A stretch of 64,000 bases of DNA. It comes from Chachezhania antarctica. GTDB lineage: Bacteria > Pseudomonadota > Alphaproteobacteria > Rhodobacterales > Rhodobacteraceae. Location: contig NZ_QZEX01000006.1 of assembly GCF_003646465.1 (NCBI RefSeq), positions 103,623 to 167,622 of the forward strand, given 5' to 3'. The position numbers and the translations under genes were made by a program. Under the pieces are notes generated by a model, which saw only the letters and a program-made list of their open reading frames with translations, was not told where the DNA came from and did not search any database. Below are positions 1 to 8,727 of the stretch, one piece after another; the stretch's first letter is position 1, and every line of letters begins with the position of its first letter.

Positions 1-177
1 GAACGCCAGTTCTTCGAATTCGTGCAGCAGAACCCGCAGATGCAACAGCAGCTGCGCGCGCCGATCTTCGAAGACAAGGTCGTCGACTACATCGCCGAGC
101 TGGCGAAGGTGGAAGAGCGTGAAGTGACGAAGGACGAACTGAAAGCCGCCGTCGAGGAAATGGACGCGGAAGAGTAA
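1..177 (+). CDS. tig: Trigger factor, C-terminal fragment
   Basis: The window opens inside a gene; the last 58 codons are present in frame 1 and stop with TAA at 175-177. The fragment contains [13 protein letters not shown] followed by an acidic, Lys/Glu-rich tail ending EEMDAEE, which fits the C-terminal chaperone domain of trigger factor, the ribosome-associated peptidyl-prolyl isomerase and chaperone that meets nascent chains. A strong rho-independent terminator follows within 30 bases, so the gene is the end of its transcription unit. The call rests on the short C-terminal tail only; the PPIase and ribosome-binding domains lie outside the window. Confidence 0.75.
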   Translation, partial: ERQFFEFVQQNPQMQQQLRAPIFEDKVVDYIAELAKVEEREVTKDELKAAVEEMDAEE

Positions 178-205
178 TCTTTCCGCCTATTAACGGTTCG
201 AAAAG

Positions 206-240
206 AAACCCCGTCGGCATTGCCGGCGGGGTTTTTCTTT
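206..240 (+). terminator. Rho-independent terminator after trigger factor
   Basis: A 12-bp stem (AACCCCGTCGGC pairing with GCCGGCGGGGTT, one G-T wobble, loop ATT) runs directly into TTTTTCTTTT. It lies 29 bases after the trigger factor stop codon. Confidence 0.9.
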
Positions 241-264
241 TGTCTCGCCGGATCGCCCGGATGC

Positions 265-297
265 AAAAAGGGCGGCGCGGGGGAAACCCGGCCGCCC
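265..297 (-). terminator. Rho-independent terminator of the molybdenum hydroxylase operon
   Basis: On the minus strand GGGCGGC-CGGG pairs with CCCG-GCCGCCC around a TTTCC loop with one bulged C, then runs into TTTTT. It sits just downstream of the cytochrome c stop and faces the trigger factor terminator. Confidence 0.8.
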
Positions 298-310
298 GAT
301 TGGCTGACGC

Positions 311-1588
311 TTACTGGAGCGCCTTGACCTGATCCTGCGTCAGTTCCGGCAGGTTGGCACCATCCGGTGCGAAGTCCGCCCGGACGTAGTTCGCCAGATC
401 GGTCATCTGTGCGACGGTCAGACGGTTTCCGAACGATGGCATCTGCCCGTAATCGTTTGTGTCCGGCCCGGCCTCCTGCGGTTCGATCCCGTGGGTCACG
501 ACCGAGATCAGGTTGCGGCCATCCGGCTGGCCAAGGGTCGAGTTGCCCTTCAGCGCCGGCACGGCCCCCTTGATCCCTTCGCCCTTGTCGCCATGACAGA
601 TCGAGCAATGCGACAGGAAGATGCCCTGACCTTCCTTGTTGGGATGCGCCGCATCGCCAAGGGCTGCCACGGCCTTTTCGCCCTTGGTCGGCGAATCCGC
701 CGGTTCGTCCATCAGGAAGGTGGCTACGGCCTGCAGGTCGTCATGGGTCATGTGACGGAAGGAGTTCTTCACGGCCAGGAACATCTCGCCAAAGGCGGAC
801 CCCTGCGGGCTGGCGCCGGTCTGCAGGAAGATAACGAGGTCTTCCCGCGTCCAGCCACGTTCCTTCAGCGGTCCGGGGCGGATGTCGGGGGCTTCCAGTT
901 CGCCCAGGATACCGCCCGACAGGAAGTCGCCTTCGCCGGTCTTCATCGCGCCTAGGGCGTTCCGCGGGGTGTGGCATTCGCCGCAATGGCCGAGGCCTTC
1001 GACGATCCACTTGCCGCGGTTCCACGCGTCATCCTTGCCTTCGGTCGGCTGGAACGGCGCGCGGTCGGCGAACATGAAATCCCAGCCGAACATGGCGGGT
1101 CGGATGTTGAAGGGAAAGCCCATCTCGTTCGGGGTCTTGGGCCGTTTCACCGGATCCAGGCTTTGCAGGTAGGCAAAGATCTTGTCGCTGTCGTCGCGGC
1201 TGACATTGTGGAACGAGGTATAGGGCATCGCCGGGTACAGGGGCGCCCAGACCGAATCCGCGCCGTAGGCGATCAGCTGGTAGAACTCGGCCGAGGTCAT
1301 GTTGCCGATGCCGGTTTCCTTGTCGGGGGTGATGTTGGGCGAATAGATCGTGCCGAAGGGCGTGGCCATCGGGTAGCCGCCTGCCAGTTCCGGCGCCTTG
1401 CCTTCGGCCGTGTGGCACGACACGCAATCGCCCAGCTGGACGTAGTATTCGCCTTCCTTGATATCTGACGCCGCGGTCAGCGTGGCGCGTTCTTCTGCCT
1501 TGGGAACCCCCCAGATGAAGATGAAGGCGCCGAAGCCTATCAGGCCCACGATGCCCAGAAAGATCAGCCCGCCTATGAGTCTCAGCAT
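311..1588 (-). CDS. Membrane-anchored tri-haem cytochrome c, electron acceptor of a Mo hydroxylase
   Basis: The 425-residue product has one N-terminal hydrophobic segment (about residues 5-27) that can act as uncleaved anchor or signal, followed by three covalent haem-binding motifs: CVSCH (55-59), CGECH (202-206) and CSICH (328-332). Three c-type domains in one chain match the cytochrome subunits of membrane-bound alcohol, gluconate and aldehyde dehydrogenases. It lies 3 bases downstream of the 2Fe-2S subunit and is the last gene of the three-gene unit, so it probably passes electrons from the periplasmic molybdenum enzyme to ubiquinone or a terminal oxidase. The donor-acceptor assignment is inferred from gene order; the substrate is unknown. 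Confidence 0.88.
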   Translation of the reverse strand: MLRLIGGLIFLGIVGLIGFGAFIFIWGVPKAEERATLTAASDIKEGEYYVQLGDCVSCHTAEGKAPELAGGYPMATPFGTIYSPNITPDKETGIGNMTSAEFYQLIAYGADSVWAPLYPAMPYTSFHNVSRDDSDKIFAYLQSLDPVKRPKTPNEMGFPFNIRPAMFGWDFMFADRAPFQPTEGKDDAWNRGKWIVEGLGHCGECHTPRNALGAMKTGEGDFLSGGILGELEAPDIRPGPLKERGWTREDLVIFLQTGASPQGSAFGEMFLAVKNSFRHMTHDDLQAVATFLMDEPADSPTKGEKAVAALGDAAHPNKEGQGIFLSHCSICHGDKGEGIKGAVPALKGNSTLGQPDGRNLISVVTHGIEPQEAGPDTNDYGQMPSFGNRLTVAQMTDLANYVRADFAPDGANLPELTQDQVKALQ

Positions 1589-1591
1589 CGA

Positions 1592-2119
1592 TTAGCTCTC
1601 CTTGGTAAGGCGCGGATCCTGTTCGATCAGGGCGCGCATGGCTTCATAATAGCGAACATATCCCGAGCATCGGCAAATATGTTCGCCAAGTGCTGTTTCG
1701 ATGGTCGCTTCGATTTCGTTTTTCGGGATCGGAGCCTGCTTCAGCGTCTCGATCATGAGCGTGGCTTCGTTGACGAAGCCGGGGGTGCAATAGCCGCACT
1801 GAAAGGCAAAATGGTCGACGAAGGCCTGCTGCACGTCTGACAGGGTGGCCCCGTCGGCGTGGCCTTCGACGGTGGTGATTTTCAGGCCGTCGAAACTGGC
1901 GGCCCCGTTGATGCAGGTGCGTTCGGTGTCCCGGGTGCCGTCGCCGCGTTCCACGATCACGACGCAGGCATGGCAGATCCCCAGCCCGCAGCCGAACTTG
2001 GTGCCGGTCAGGCCAAGATGATCGTTCAGGTAGTCGATCATCGGCAGGGTGTCGGGCACCTCGTGCGGGCCCACGGGGGCGCCGTTCACGGTCATGCTGA
2101 TTGTCGTTGTCGGGATCAT
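1592..2119 (-). CDS. (2Fe-2S)-binding subunit of xanthine dehydrogenase-family enzyme
   Basis: The 175-residue protein carries both iron-sulfur signatures of the family: plant-ferredoxin type cysteines at 44, 49, 52 and 69 (CGLGICHAC) and the helical domain cysteines at 108, 111, 149 and 151 (CGYCTPGF, CRCSGY). It relays electrons from the molybdopterin site to the cytochrome. The length is normal for the small subunit of isoquinoline 1-oxidoreductase and aldehyde oxidases. There is no Tat signal of its own, so export would have to be by hitch-hiking on the large subunit. The Mo subunit gene ends 1 base upstream of this start. Confidence 0.93.
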   Translation of the reverse strand: MIPTTTISMTVNGAPVGPHEVPDTLPMIDYLNDHLGLTGTKFGCGLGICHACVVIVERGDGTRDTERTCINGAASFDGLKITTVEGHADGATLSDVQQAFVDHFAFQCGYCTPGFVNEATLMIETLKQAPIPKNEIEATIETALGEHICRCSGYVRYYEAMRALIEQDPRLTKES

Positions 2120-2120
2120 C

Positions 2121-4901
2121 TCACAGCGCCTTCCGGATGTCGTCCTGCGTCACCGGCAGCTTGGTAAACCGATGGCCCGTCGCCTCGCGCAGGCCGTTCA
2201 GGATCGCGGGCACGACGGGGATCATCACGACCTCTCCCATGCCCTTGGGCGGATCGGTTTCGCTGAGAGGGTCCAGCACCTCCAGCGTCATGTTCCAGAC
2301 AGGCACATCCGCAGCCTTGGGCACGTGGTAGCGGTTCAGGTTCCATGTGCCGTTGCCGGGACCGTCCTCGTACAGCGGCAGATCCTCGTGCAGGGCATAA
2401 CCGATCCCCATCGCGATCCCGCCTTCGGAGTTGCCGGAAACCAGCTCGGGAACCAGTTGCGATCCGCATTCCAGCACCTGGTGAACGCCCAGCACCTGGA
2501 CCGAGCCGTCGTTCCGGCCCACGGCCAGCGCCACCACAGCCCCGCAGGCGGAATAGTAATTCACGCCCACCCGTTCCATCGCCGCAGACGGAAACGCGAC
2601 CGATGTCCGGTCGAGCAGCTGCCAGTCGGCCGATCCCTTCTGCACCGCCAGTGCATCCACCGGCCCGCGCCATCGGGTGCCGTCGATGTCGAATTCCGCC
2701 GTGGCCCAGCTCCACCGGTTGAAGGCATGGAGCATCGCGCCGGTAACCAGCCCCATCTCGTGCGCCCTTGCGGCCAGTCGCGGCAGGGGGATCGGTTCCA
2801 TCCCGGCCCCCGTCAGCGCGCCATCGCTCCAGCGCAGATCTGCGTAGGTTACGAATTCGCCCGCCTGCTGGCCGCCCAGCTGTCCTTCGGACCAGATCGC
2901 CTGCGCCGCGGGCCACAGGCCGAACCGCCGGATCACTTCGGCCGCCTGATCCACGGCGGCCGCGTTCACATGCGCCCCGATCGAGGCACTGGCGGGCGAA
3001 GAGATCTGCGGAACCCAGCGCGGGTTCTTCGAGGCTTCGTCCTGATCCGCCTGGCTGATCCCCCAGGGGTTGCCCGAACTCACCAGCTGCAGCGGATCCC
3101 AGTGGGCCGGTTCATCCGTGCGCACGGTCGTGGCCAGCTGCCCCAGCCGCCGCGCCGCGCGCGCGGCCAGCGCGGTGGTGATGCCGGTGCCCATCTCGAT
3201 GACGTTGCCGGTGATCTCGATCACGCCATCCGTCGTCAGGCTGACCGATGACAGCACCCCGTCGGCGCCGGTCCCGAAATCCTTCATCACGCAGGCCATG
3301 CCGACAGCGTAGGTATAGCCGGAATTGGCCCATTCGAACACGGTCTTGTCCCTGTCGCGGTTCTGCCAAAGGGACGCCTGTTCCAGCCGGTCCAGCACCT
3401 CCTTCGTCCGTATCATGCCCGATGCGGGGTTGCCGGTCATGTTGAGCGCGCCGGTCTGCAACATGTTCCTGCGGCGCAGCGCGAACGGGTCGATCTTCAG
3501 CCCGCGGGCGATGTCGTCGACAAGGCATTCGGTGGCCGTCATGGTCTGCAGCGTGCCGTAGCCGCGCATCGACCCGGCACAGACACCGCGGGACGACTTG
3601 GCGACGGTGGTGACATCGGACTTCGGGAAATAGTAGATCGACGGCGCCCCGGTGGCGGCCACATCCGCAACCGAGGCAGAGAAGTTCGCCCGCCCGCCGC
3701 CGTTGCAGTCCAGATCGGCCGTGAAGGTCGTGAACATGCCGGTTTGCGGTTCGACACCGATCTGCATGTCCGCCGTGATGGCATGGCGTTTCAACCCGAA
3801 CTGGAACTGCTCGAACCGGTTCAGCGCAAGGCGCACCGGCCGGCCGCCGGCAAAGAGCGCGGCCAGCGCCACGTAGAGCGGCACGATGGTGTGATCCTTG
3901 CCGCCGAACCCGCCGCCAAGGTAGCCGAAATGACCTTCGATATGGCGGACCTCGTGGGCGGTGTCGGCCTTGGCGACCATCCCGGCAATGCCTTCAAGGA
4001 TCGCTTGGGGCGACTGCACCCCCAACACCGCGTTCAGGGTCTTCTTGGACGCGTCGTACCAGGCCAGCCCGCTTTCCGGTTCCATGAAGACCTGGTCGAC
4101 GGATTGCGTTTCGAACGTGATCCCGAACACCTGACCGGCCGTGCCATCGGCGAGCGCCTTGCGCATCGCCTCGCCATAGGCCGTGGCCCGGCCCGGGCCC
4201 TGTCCGTCAGGCTTTGCGGGCGACCACACTGGCGCCTCGCCCTTCTGGTAGCGCGCCGGGCCCACCCAGCCATCCTTGACCGGCGAATAGACATCGGGGC
4301 CCTCCGGATTGCTCCCGGCGACCCGGGTGAACCGGTTGGCGCCATATGGCCCGCTTTGGGCCGGCGTGCCGGTGGCGCCGAAGCTGGCGATGCTGCCCGC
4401 GGACTGCATCCTGAGTCGGGCAGAGGTGAAGCGGTCGAAATCGTGCCAGATCAGGATGGCTGTGGGCTGTCCCAGGTAGGCAGGGGTCTGGCCTTCCGCA
4501 CAGAGCAGGTCGGTTGCAAAGAAACCGGTGGCGGCGATGTCGGCGGCGTGAAGATCCTTGGCGGTGATGACGATATCCGGCACCAGATCCTCTCCCAACG
4601 CGGACAGGTCGAGCCCGGTGTAGATCTTCGCCGCTTCCTGCGCGAAGACGATTGCAGCGTGCGACGTCTCGTCGGGCCAGCTGTCCATGTCGGCGGCGCG
4701 GTAGTCGCGGGCATAGATCTTCCGGCCGGTGACTTTGGCGAATCCGTCGACGCGATAGCGGACGTTCCGGTCGCCGTCCTTGCGCCAGCCTTTTTCTTCG
4801 GGCTGGAGACTTGCCGTGAACGCGGAGAGTGCGGGCAGGGGGGACAATGCTATCGTGATCCCGCCGGCGACCGAGGCCTTCAGGACCTGCCTGCGGTTCA
4901 T
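2121..4901 (-). CDS. Tat-exported molybdopterin-binding subunit, xanthine dehydrogenase family
   Basis: This is the large catalytic subunit, about 926 residues from the chosen start. The start at 4901 places the twin-arginine signal (NRRQVLKASVAGG, then a hydrophobic stretch to SALSAF) at the very N-terminus; in-frame ATG codons at 4985 and 5024 would put 28-41 extra residues before it and cannot be excluded. Family features are GGGFGGKDH, RGVCAGSMRGYG and, near the C-terminus, PKGMGEVVMIP, whose Glu is the expected catalytic base. With the 2Fe-2S and tri-haem subunits it forms a periplasmic hydroxylase of the isoquinoline oxidoreductase/aldehyde dehydrogenase type. The substrate (aldehyde or N-heterocycle) cannot be read from sequence. 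Confidence 0.88.
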   Translation of the reverse strand: MNRRQVLKASVAGGITIALSPLPALSAFTASLQPEEKGWRKDGDRNVRYRVDGFAKVTGRKIYARDYRAADMDSWPDETSHAAIVFAQEAAKIYTGLDLSALGEDLVPDIVITAKDLHAADIAATGFFATDLLCAEGQTPAYLGQPTAILIWHDFDRFTSARLRMQSAGSIASFGATGTPAQSGPYGANRFTRVAGSNPEGPDVYSPVKDGWVGPARYQKGEAPVWSPAKPDGQGPGRATAYGEAMRKALADGTAGQVFGITFETQSVDQVFMEPESGLAWYDASKKTLNAVLGVQSPQAILEGIAGMVAKADTAHEVRHIEGHFGYLGGGFGGKDHTIVPLYVALAALFAGGRPVRLALNRFEQFQFGLKRHAITADMQIGVEPQTGMFTTFTADLDCNGGGRANFSASVADVAATGAPSIYYFPKSDVTTVAKSSRGVCAGSMRGYGTLQTMTATECLVDDIARGLKIDPFALRRRNMLQTGALNMTGNPASGMIRTKEVLDRLEQASLWQNRDRDKTVFEWANSGYTYAVGMACVMKDFGTGADGVLSSVSLTTDGVIEITGNVIEMGTGITTALAARAARRLGQLATTVRTDEPAHWDPLQLVSSGNPWGISQADQDEASKNPRWVPQISSPASASIGAHVNAAAVDQAAEVIRRFGLWPAAQAIWSEGQLGGQQAGEFVTYADLRWSDGALTGAGMEPIPLPRLAARAHEMGLVTGAMLHAFNRWSWATAEFDIDGTRWRGPVDALAVQKGSADWQLLDRTSVAFPSAAMERVGVNYYSACGAVVALAVGRNDGSVQVLGVHQVLECGSQLVPELVSGNSEGGIAMGIGYALHEDLPLYEDGPGNGTWNLNRYHVPKAADVPVWNMTLEVLDPLSETDPPKGMGEVVMIPVVPAILNGLREATGHRFTKLPVTQDDIRKAL

Positions 4902-5024
4902 GCCAGCATGCGAACCCGTCCTTCGGGGCGCATCGCAGCCCGCGCCGTTTTCCGGCACGGCCGCCTGGCGCCGTTCACTATCCATGGGTACCCCCGCACT
5001 GCCTTGGCGACTTGAACCGAGCAC

Positions 5025-5397
5025 TCGTTCACCGAAGACATTGCCCGGACCTCTCCCGACAATGCCTGTTCAGGCTGCACGAATTTGCCCAATGTTCCAA
5101 GCTTCTATTGCAAGGCGTGGCTGACAGCGGGTGTCTCCGTTGCACGACCGCTATTGCGGGCGGACCTCGGAAAGGGGCCTCCGACCCGGTAATCCAATGA
5201 CGCTTTGAAACCGGGCCCTCGGATGAGTCCGCTACGGGTGAGGTCCGCGATCCGCTGCCGTACCTGGAACGGAAAAGCCGAACGGCAGCGGTATTTCAAA
5301 CGTGGCTGTGGGAGAGCAGGATGTCCTCCAAGCGAAAACCGCGCGCAGTCGGATGACTGTGCGCGGCCTGCAATCAGTCCTCGCCGCGCATGCCTGC
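5025..5397. other. Gene-free stretch with a nested inverted-repeat structure
   Basis: No frame on either strand here looks like a conserved protein. The region holds GCGGACCTC at 5160-5168 and its exact complement GAGGTCCGC at 5240-5248, enclosing an inner stem in which CCCGGT (5185-5190) pairs with ACCGGG (5210-5215). It separates the minus-strand Mo hydroxylase operon from the end of cheD. Confidence 0.5.
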
Positions 5398-5952
5398 TCA
5401 GTCGAACAGGGTGATATCGCCTGCGCCCGGCGGCGGCGGCGGCGGTTTGACGGCCTTCGGTCGCGGCTGAAGTGTCGGCTCCGACGGGATCGCTTCCTGA
5501 AGGAACATGCGCTGCACCTGTCCGGTGCTGGGGCGGAACCTTATCTTCCGTCCCATGGTGCCGCCAATGCAGTGGGCCACGCAGGGAATGCCTTCTTCTC
5601 CCAGGAACCAGAAGGCGAATTCGCAGTTGTTCTTTCCGATCTCGTTATTGCCCTTGGTCATCTTTGCGCCGCCAAAGACCTTGGCGCGAAGGTCGCTCCG
5701 GCGCGCGCCCTTCTGCAACATCGCGTTGATCAGCAGCTCCATGGAGTTCACGCCGTAGCGCAGATTGCCGTTGCGGTCATCGGGATCGCCGGGGAGCAGA
5801 AAATGGTTCATGCCGCCGACACCTGCACCTTCGTCCCATAGGCACGTGGCAACGCACGAGCCGAGGATCGTGACCAGAACGGCCTGCGGATCGTTGGAGA
5901 GTTTGAACTCACCCTGGATGACCGTGATAGTTCTGAGGCCGTCTGCGTTCAT
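5398..5952 (-). CDS. cheD: Chemoreceptor glutamine deamidase CheD
   Basis: The 184-residue product contains the CheD hallmarks: TILGSCVATCLWD with the nucleophilic Cys33 and GGMNHFLLPG with His50. CheD deamidates specific glutamines of chemoreceptors and adjusts receptor adaptation, often in exchange with CheC/CheY. The start MNADGLRT at 5952 is chosen over an upstream ATG at 6033 because CheD homologues begin close to this residue. The C-terminus has a proline run followed by GAGDITLFD. A chemoreceptor gene lies about 200 bases upstream on the same strand, so the two may work together; CheA/CheW/CheR/CheB are not in the window. Confidence 0.92.
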   Translation of the reverse strand: MNADGLRTITVIQGEFKLSNDPQAVLVTILGSCVATCLWDEGAGVGGMNHFLLPGDPDDRNGNLRYGVNSMELLINAMLQKGARRSDLRAKVFGGAKMTKGNNEIGKNNCEFAFWFLGEEGIPCVAHCIGGTMGRKIRFRPSTGQVQRMFLQEAIPSEPTLQPRPKAVKPPPPPPGAGDITLFD

Positions 5953-6154
5953 CGCTGCGTTCGCTTCATTTTGCTTGCGGGACCCTGTTGCGAAGGTCGG
6001 GCCGTGTCGCGCTGGATGTCGTTTGTCTCGCACGTGGTCTGCGGGACGTGTGCAGGTCCCATGTCACCACGCGGTCGCCAAGGGGCTCAGTACGGGTCGG
6101 GTCGGCATCGGGCCAATAAGGCCCGACACCATTCGTACAAGGCGAGTTCCGGCC

Positions 6155-8026
6155 TCAGTAATCCTGCCATCCGGAATTGTCGGTCGCGGCGGCAGCGCTT
6201 GTTGCGGAGGATCCGAACGTGCCCGTCGCGGCGACCTTCGGCGTGGCCACTTCCGTCTTGACGGCACCGTCCCGGCCCGCCACCCGGAAGCGATCCAATG
6301 TCCCGCTCAGGCGTTCCGCTTCCTTCGACAGGGCCTGGCTTGCGGCAGAGGTTTCCTCGATCACGGCAGCATTCTGCTGGGTGACCTTGTCGAGTTCGTT
6401 GATGCCCGAGTTGATCTCCTCCAGCCCGGTGGACTGTTCGCGCATCGAGGCCGCGATGTTGGACACCAGTTCCGAGACCTTGCGGATGCGATTGATGATC
6501 TCGGCCAGCGCGTCACCGGTCTCGCTGACCAGCATGCCGCCCTCGTTCACCTGCTGTCCGCTCTTCGAAATCAGGTCCTTGATTTCGCGTGCCGATTCCG
6601 ATGCCCGCTGGGCCAGGGCCCGGACCTCCGAAGCGACAACCGCAAAGCCACGTCCCGATTCCCCGGCGCGGGCCGCTTCCACGCCGGCGTTCAGCGCAAG
6701 CAGGTTGGTCTGGAACGCGATATCGTCGATCACACCGATGATCTGGGTGATCTGGCTCGACGATTCCTCGATCTGCTTCATCGCGGCGATTGCGTTCCGG
6801 ACGATCTCGCCGCTGGCTTCCGCCTGGCGGCGGTTCTCGGCCACCGCGTTGTCGGCCTCTGCCGCATGTTCGGCTGCCGATTTCACGCTGTTCGTCAGCT
6901 CGTCCAGAGCGGCTGCAGATTCCTCGAGCGTTGAGGCCTGAGATTCAGAGCGCTGGGACTGGGCATCGGCGACTTGGCTGATCTCGGTCGCGCTGGCCCG
7001 GACGCTTTCGGCTGTGCCGACGACCGTCAGCATGACGTCGCTGAAGTTCTCGATCAGTTCGTTCAGATCGTCGCAGACCTTGCGGTAGCTTTCATCCAGC
7101 CCGTCCGCATAGCCGATATCGACCCGGGGTGTCAGATCACCGCCCGAAACCTGGCCGATACAGGTGCTGAGGTGGTCAAACAGCGTCGACTTGCGCTTTT
7201 CGCTTTCTTCGCGTTCCGCCTGCGCCTGTTCTTCCTGGGAAAGACGGTCGCGGAAGGCGCCAAGGTGGCCGGAGATGCTTCCGATCTCGTCGCGGCGACC
7301 GCGGTCCGGTATGTCGGATTCATAGTCGCCACCGGCGATCTGTTCCACCACATGGGTGAGACGCATGAGGGGGTTGCTGACCATCTTGCTGATCGCGATC
7401 ATGATCGCAACAAGACCGGCTACCATTGCCACACTGGCCATCAGAAGCGCTGTGATGGAATTCTGGACGACCATGGCGCGGGGCTTGTCGAAGTTCCACA
7501 AGATTGCTACGGCGCCAACAGTGTCGCCTTCCTTGCCGACCCGGACAGGTTCCGCGACGACCATGCCCCCGCCTTGAGAAAAATGGACATAATCGTTTTC
7601 GCTCAGACTGTTCTGTGCGGCTTCGGTGAGCCAGTTGAGGTTCTCTCCCTCGACATCCGAGAACTGGTCCACCACGTTGCCGGACGCATCCACCACGATG
7701 ATGGATTGAAGACGGATGTCTTCGTTTTCGGTCATCGATTGGTAGATCTGGTTCAGCCGTTCTGCGCGCTGAAACTTCAGCGACGCGCCCATTTGTTGCG
7801 AAAGCTGATCCGTCAGCGCCTGCGATGTTTCCAGGAAGAAATTGTTGTTCTGCCGTGTCTGGCTTGTCGCAATGGCGGCAAGCACGACACAGAAGGACAG
7901 AATGAAGCCCAGGACGACAATCGATGCCAGTTTGAAACGAAGTCCCATGTTCGGAATCCAATTCCGTTTGAGGAGCCGGCCCGATGCGCGGCCTTTTGCG
8001 TTCTGTTCCATGTCACGCTCCGCCAT
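6155..8026 (-). CDS. Methyl-accepting chemotaxis protein
   Basis: The 623-residue receptor has a cytoplasmic N-terminus, TM1 at about 28-50, a periplasmic sensor of about 135 residues, TM2 near 190-217 ([16 protein letters not shown]), a HAMP segment, and a long coiled-coil signalling domain with the hairpin tip [14 protein letters not shown] near residue 433, where CheA and CheW dock. The extreme C-terminus is GWQDY, which resembles the W-x-x-[FY] tether that recruits CheR/CheB in other receptors. The periplasmic Cache-protein gene ends 5 bases upstream of this start, suggesting co-expression. The ligand is unknown. Confidence 0.93.
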   Translation of the reverse strand: MAERDMEQNAKGRASGRLLKRNWIPNMGLRFKLASIVVLGFILSFCVVLAAIATSQTRQNNNFFLETSQALTDQLSQQMGASLKFQRAERLNQIYQSMTENEDIRLQSIIVVDASGNVVDQFSDVEGENLNWLTEAAQNSLSENDYVHFSQGGGMVVAEPVRVGKEGDTVGAVAILWNFDKPRAMVVQNSITALLMASVAMVAGLVAIMIAISKMVSNPLMRLTHVVEQIAGGDYESDIPDRGRRDEIGSISGHLGAFRDRLSQEEQAQAEREESEKRKSTLFDHLSTCIGQVSGGDLTPRVDIGYADGLDESYRKVCDDLNELIENFSDVMLTVVGTAESVRASATEISQVADAQSQRSESQASTLEESAAALDELTNSVKSAAEHAAEADNAVAENRRQAEASGEIVRNAIAAMKQIEESSSQITQIIGVIDDIAFQTNLLALNAGVEAARAGESGRGFAVVASEVRALAQRASESAREIKDLISKSGQQVNEGGMLVSETGDALAEIINRIRKVSELVSNIAASMREQSTGLEEINSGINELDKVTQQNAAVIEETSAASQALSKEAERLSGTLDRFRVAGRDGAVKTEVATPKVAATGTFGSSATSAAAATDNSGWQDY

Positions 8027-8031
8027 TTTGA

Positions 8032-8619
8032 TTACTGAAGATCCGCCAGGATTTCGACGTTCACACCGACGACGAGGACGCCGATGATCTCTCCCATGTC
8101 GTTGCGGACCGGGTGGGCCACGTGGGCCACGTAGGACTGCGAGGAATCGTCGAATGCGATTTCATCGACGTTCAGGTTGCCGGTGTTGTAGGGGACGTCC
8201 CATTTCGGTTCGTCGCCCTGCCAGAAGTCGGAGGTGATGTTGCTTTGCCCGACGTTCAGGCCGATACGGTCGGTCACGATGATTTCCGAGAAGAGGCCGC
8301 CGTTATCGGACACGATCTGCGTCAAGTGCTGCGACAGGTCGTTGCCGAGGATTTCCTGCACCATTGGTCCGTTGCTGGCGGACTGCGCGGCCCACTGCCG
8401 GTCCAGCGCGCCGATCTTGTCGGGCGAATAGTTGTAGGTGACCATGTTCTGATCCTGGATCGCTTCGACAACGACGGGATCCTGGGACATTTCACGGATT
8501 GTACCGCGTCCGATTTCTTCGAGGATGCCCTGGAAGTCTTCGGCGACGGCGGGAGCGGCGAGAGAGACCGAAAAGACGGCGAGGGCGGCGGCCGACACCG
8601 CCGATTTCAGGTTGGTCAT
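8032..8619 (-). CDS. Secreted stand-alone Cache (PDC)-like sensor protein
   Basis: This 195-residue protein starts with a clean Sec signal ([26 protein letters not shown] split at about residue 26) and then consists almost entirely of a Cache-like fold. Markers are [20 protein letters not shown] and the downstream [20 protein letters not shown], the usual 'effects of renewed ligand binding' strand of PDC sensors. It has no transmembrane or output domain, so it should be a free periplasmic binding protein. The start at 8619 is supported by AAGGAT a few bases upstream. Because the chemoreceptor follows 5 bases downstream, it probably presents a ligand to that receptor; this is inference from context. 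Confidence 0.8.
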   Translation of the reverse strand: MTNLKSAVSAAALAVFSVSLAAPAVAEDFQGILEEIGRGTIREMSQDPVVVEAIQDQNMVTYNYSPDKIGALDRQWAAQSASNGPMVQEILGNDLSQHLTQIVSDNGGLFSEIIVTDRIGLNVGQSNITSDFWQGDEPKWDVPYNTGNLNVDEIAFDDSSQSYVAHVAHPVRNDMGEIIGVLVVGVNVEILADLQ

Positions 8620-8727
8620 GAGTGATCCTTCATGTCTTGATGTGCGAACAGCCGCACGGCGCGATCTGCGGGGAACGTGACACAGGTGAATTAACAAACC
8701 ATCTAGGCTGGCACGGTCCGGGCGGGC

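Noticed and set aside
2049..5015. Two long plus-strand open frames over the Mo subunit gene
   Set aside because: Antisense to a gene with clear family motifs; no recognisable domain or ribosome-binding site.
5205..5240. GAAAC..GGATGAGTCC resembling pieces of a hammerhead ribozyme
   Set aside because: The conserved CTGATGA and GAAA boxes are not in the required order with three helices between them, and CTGATGA itself is not present.
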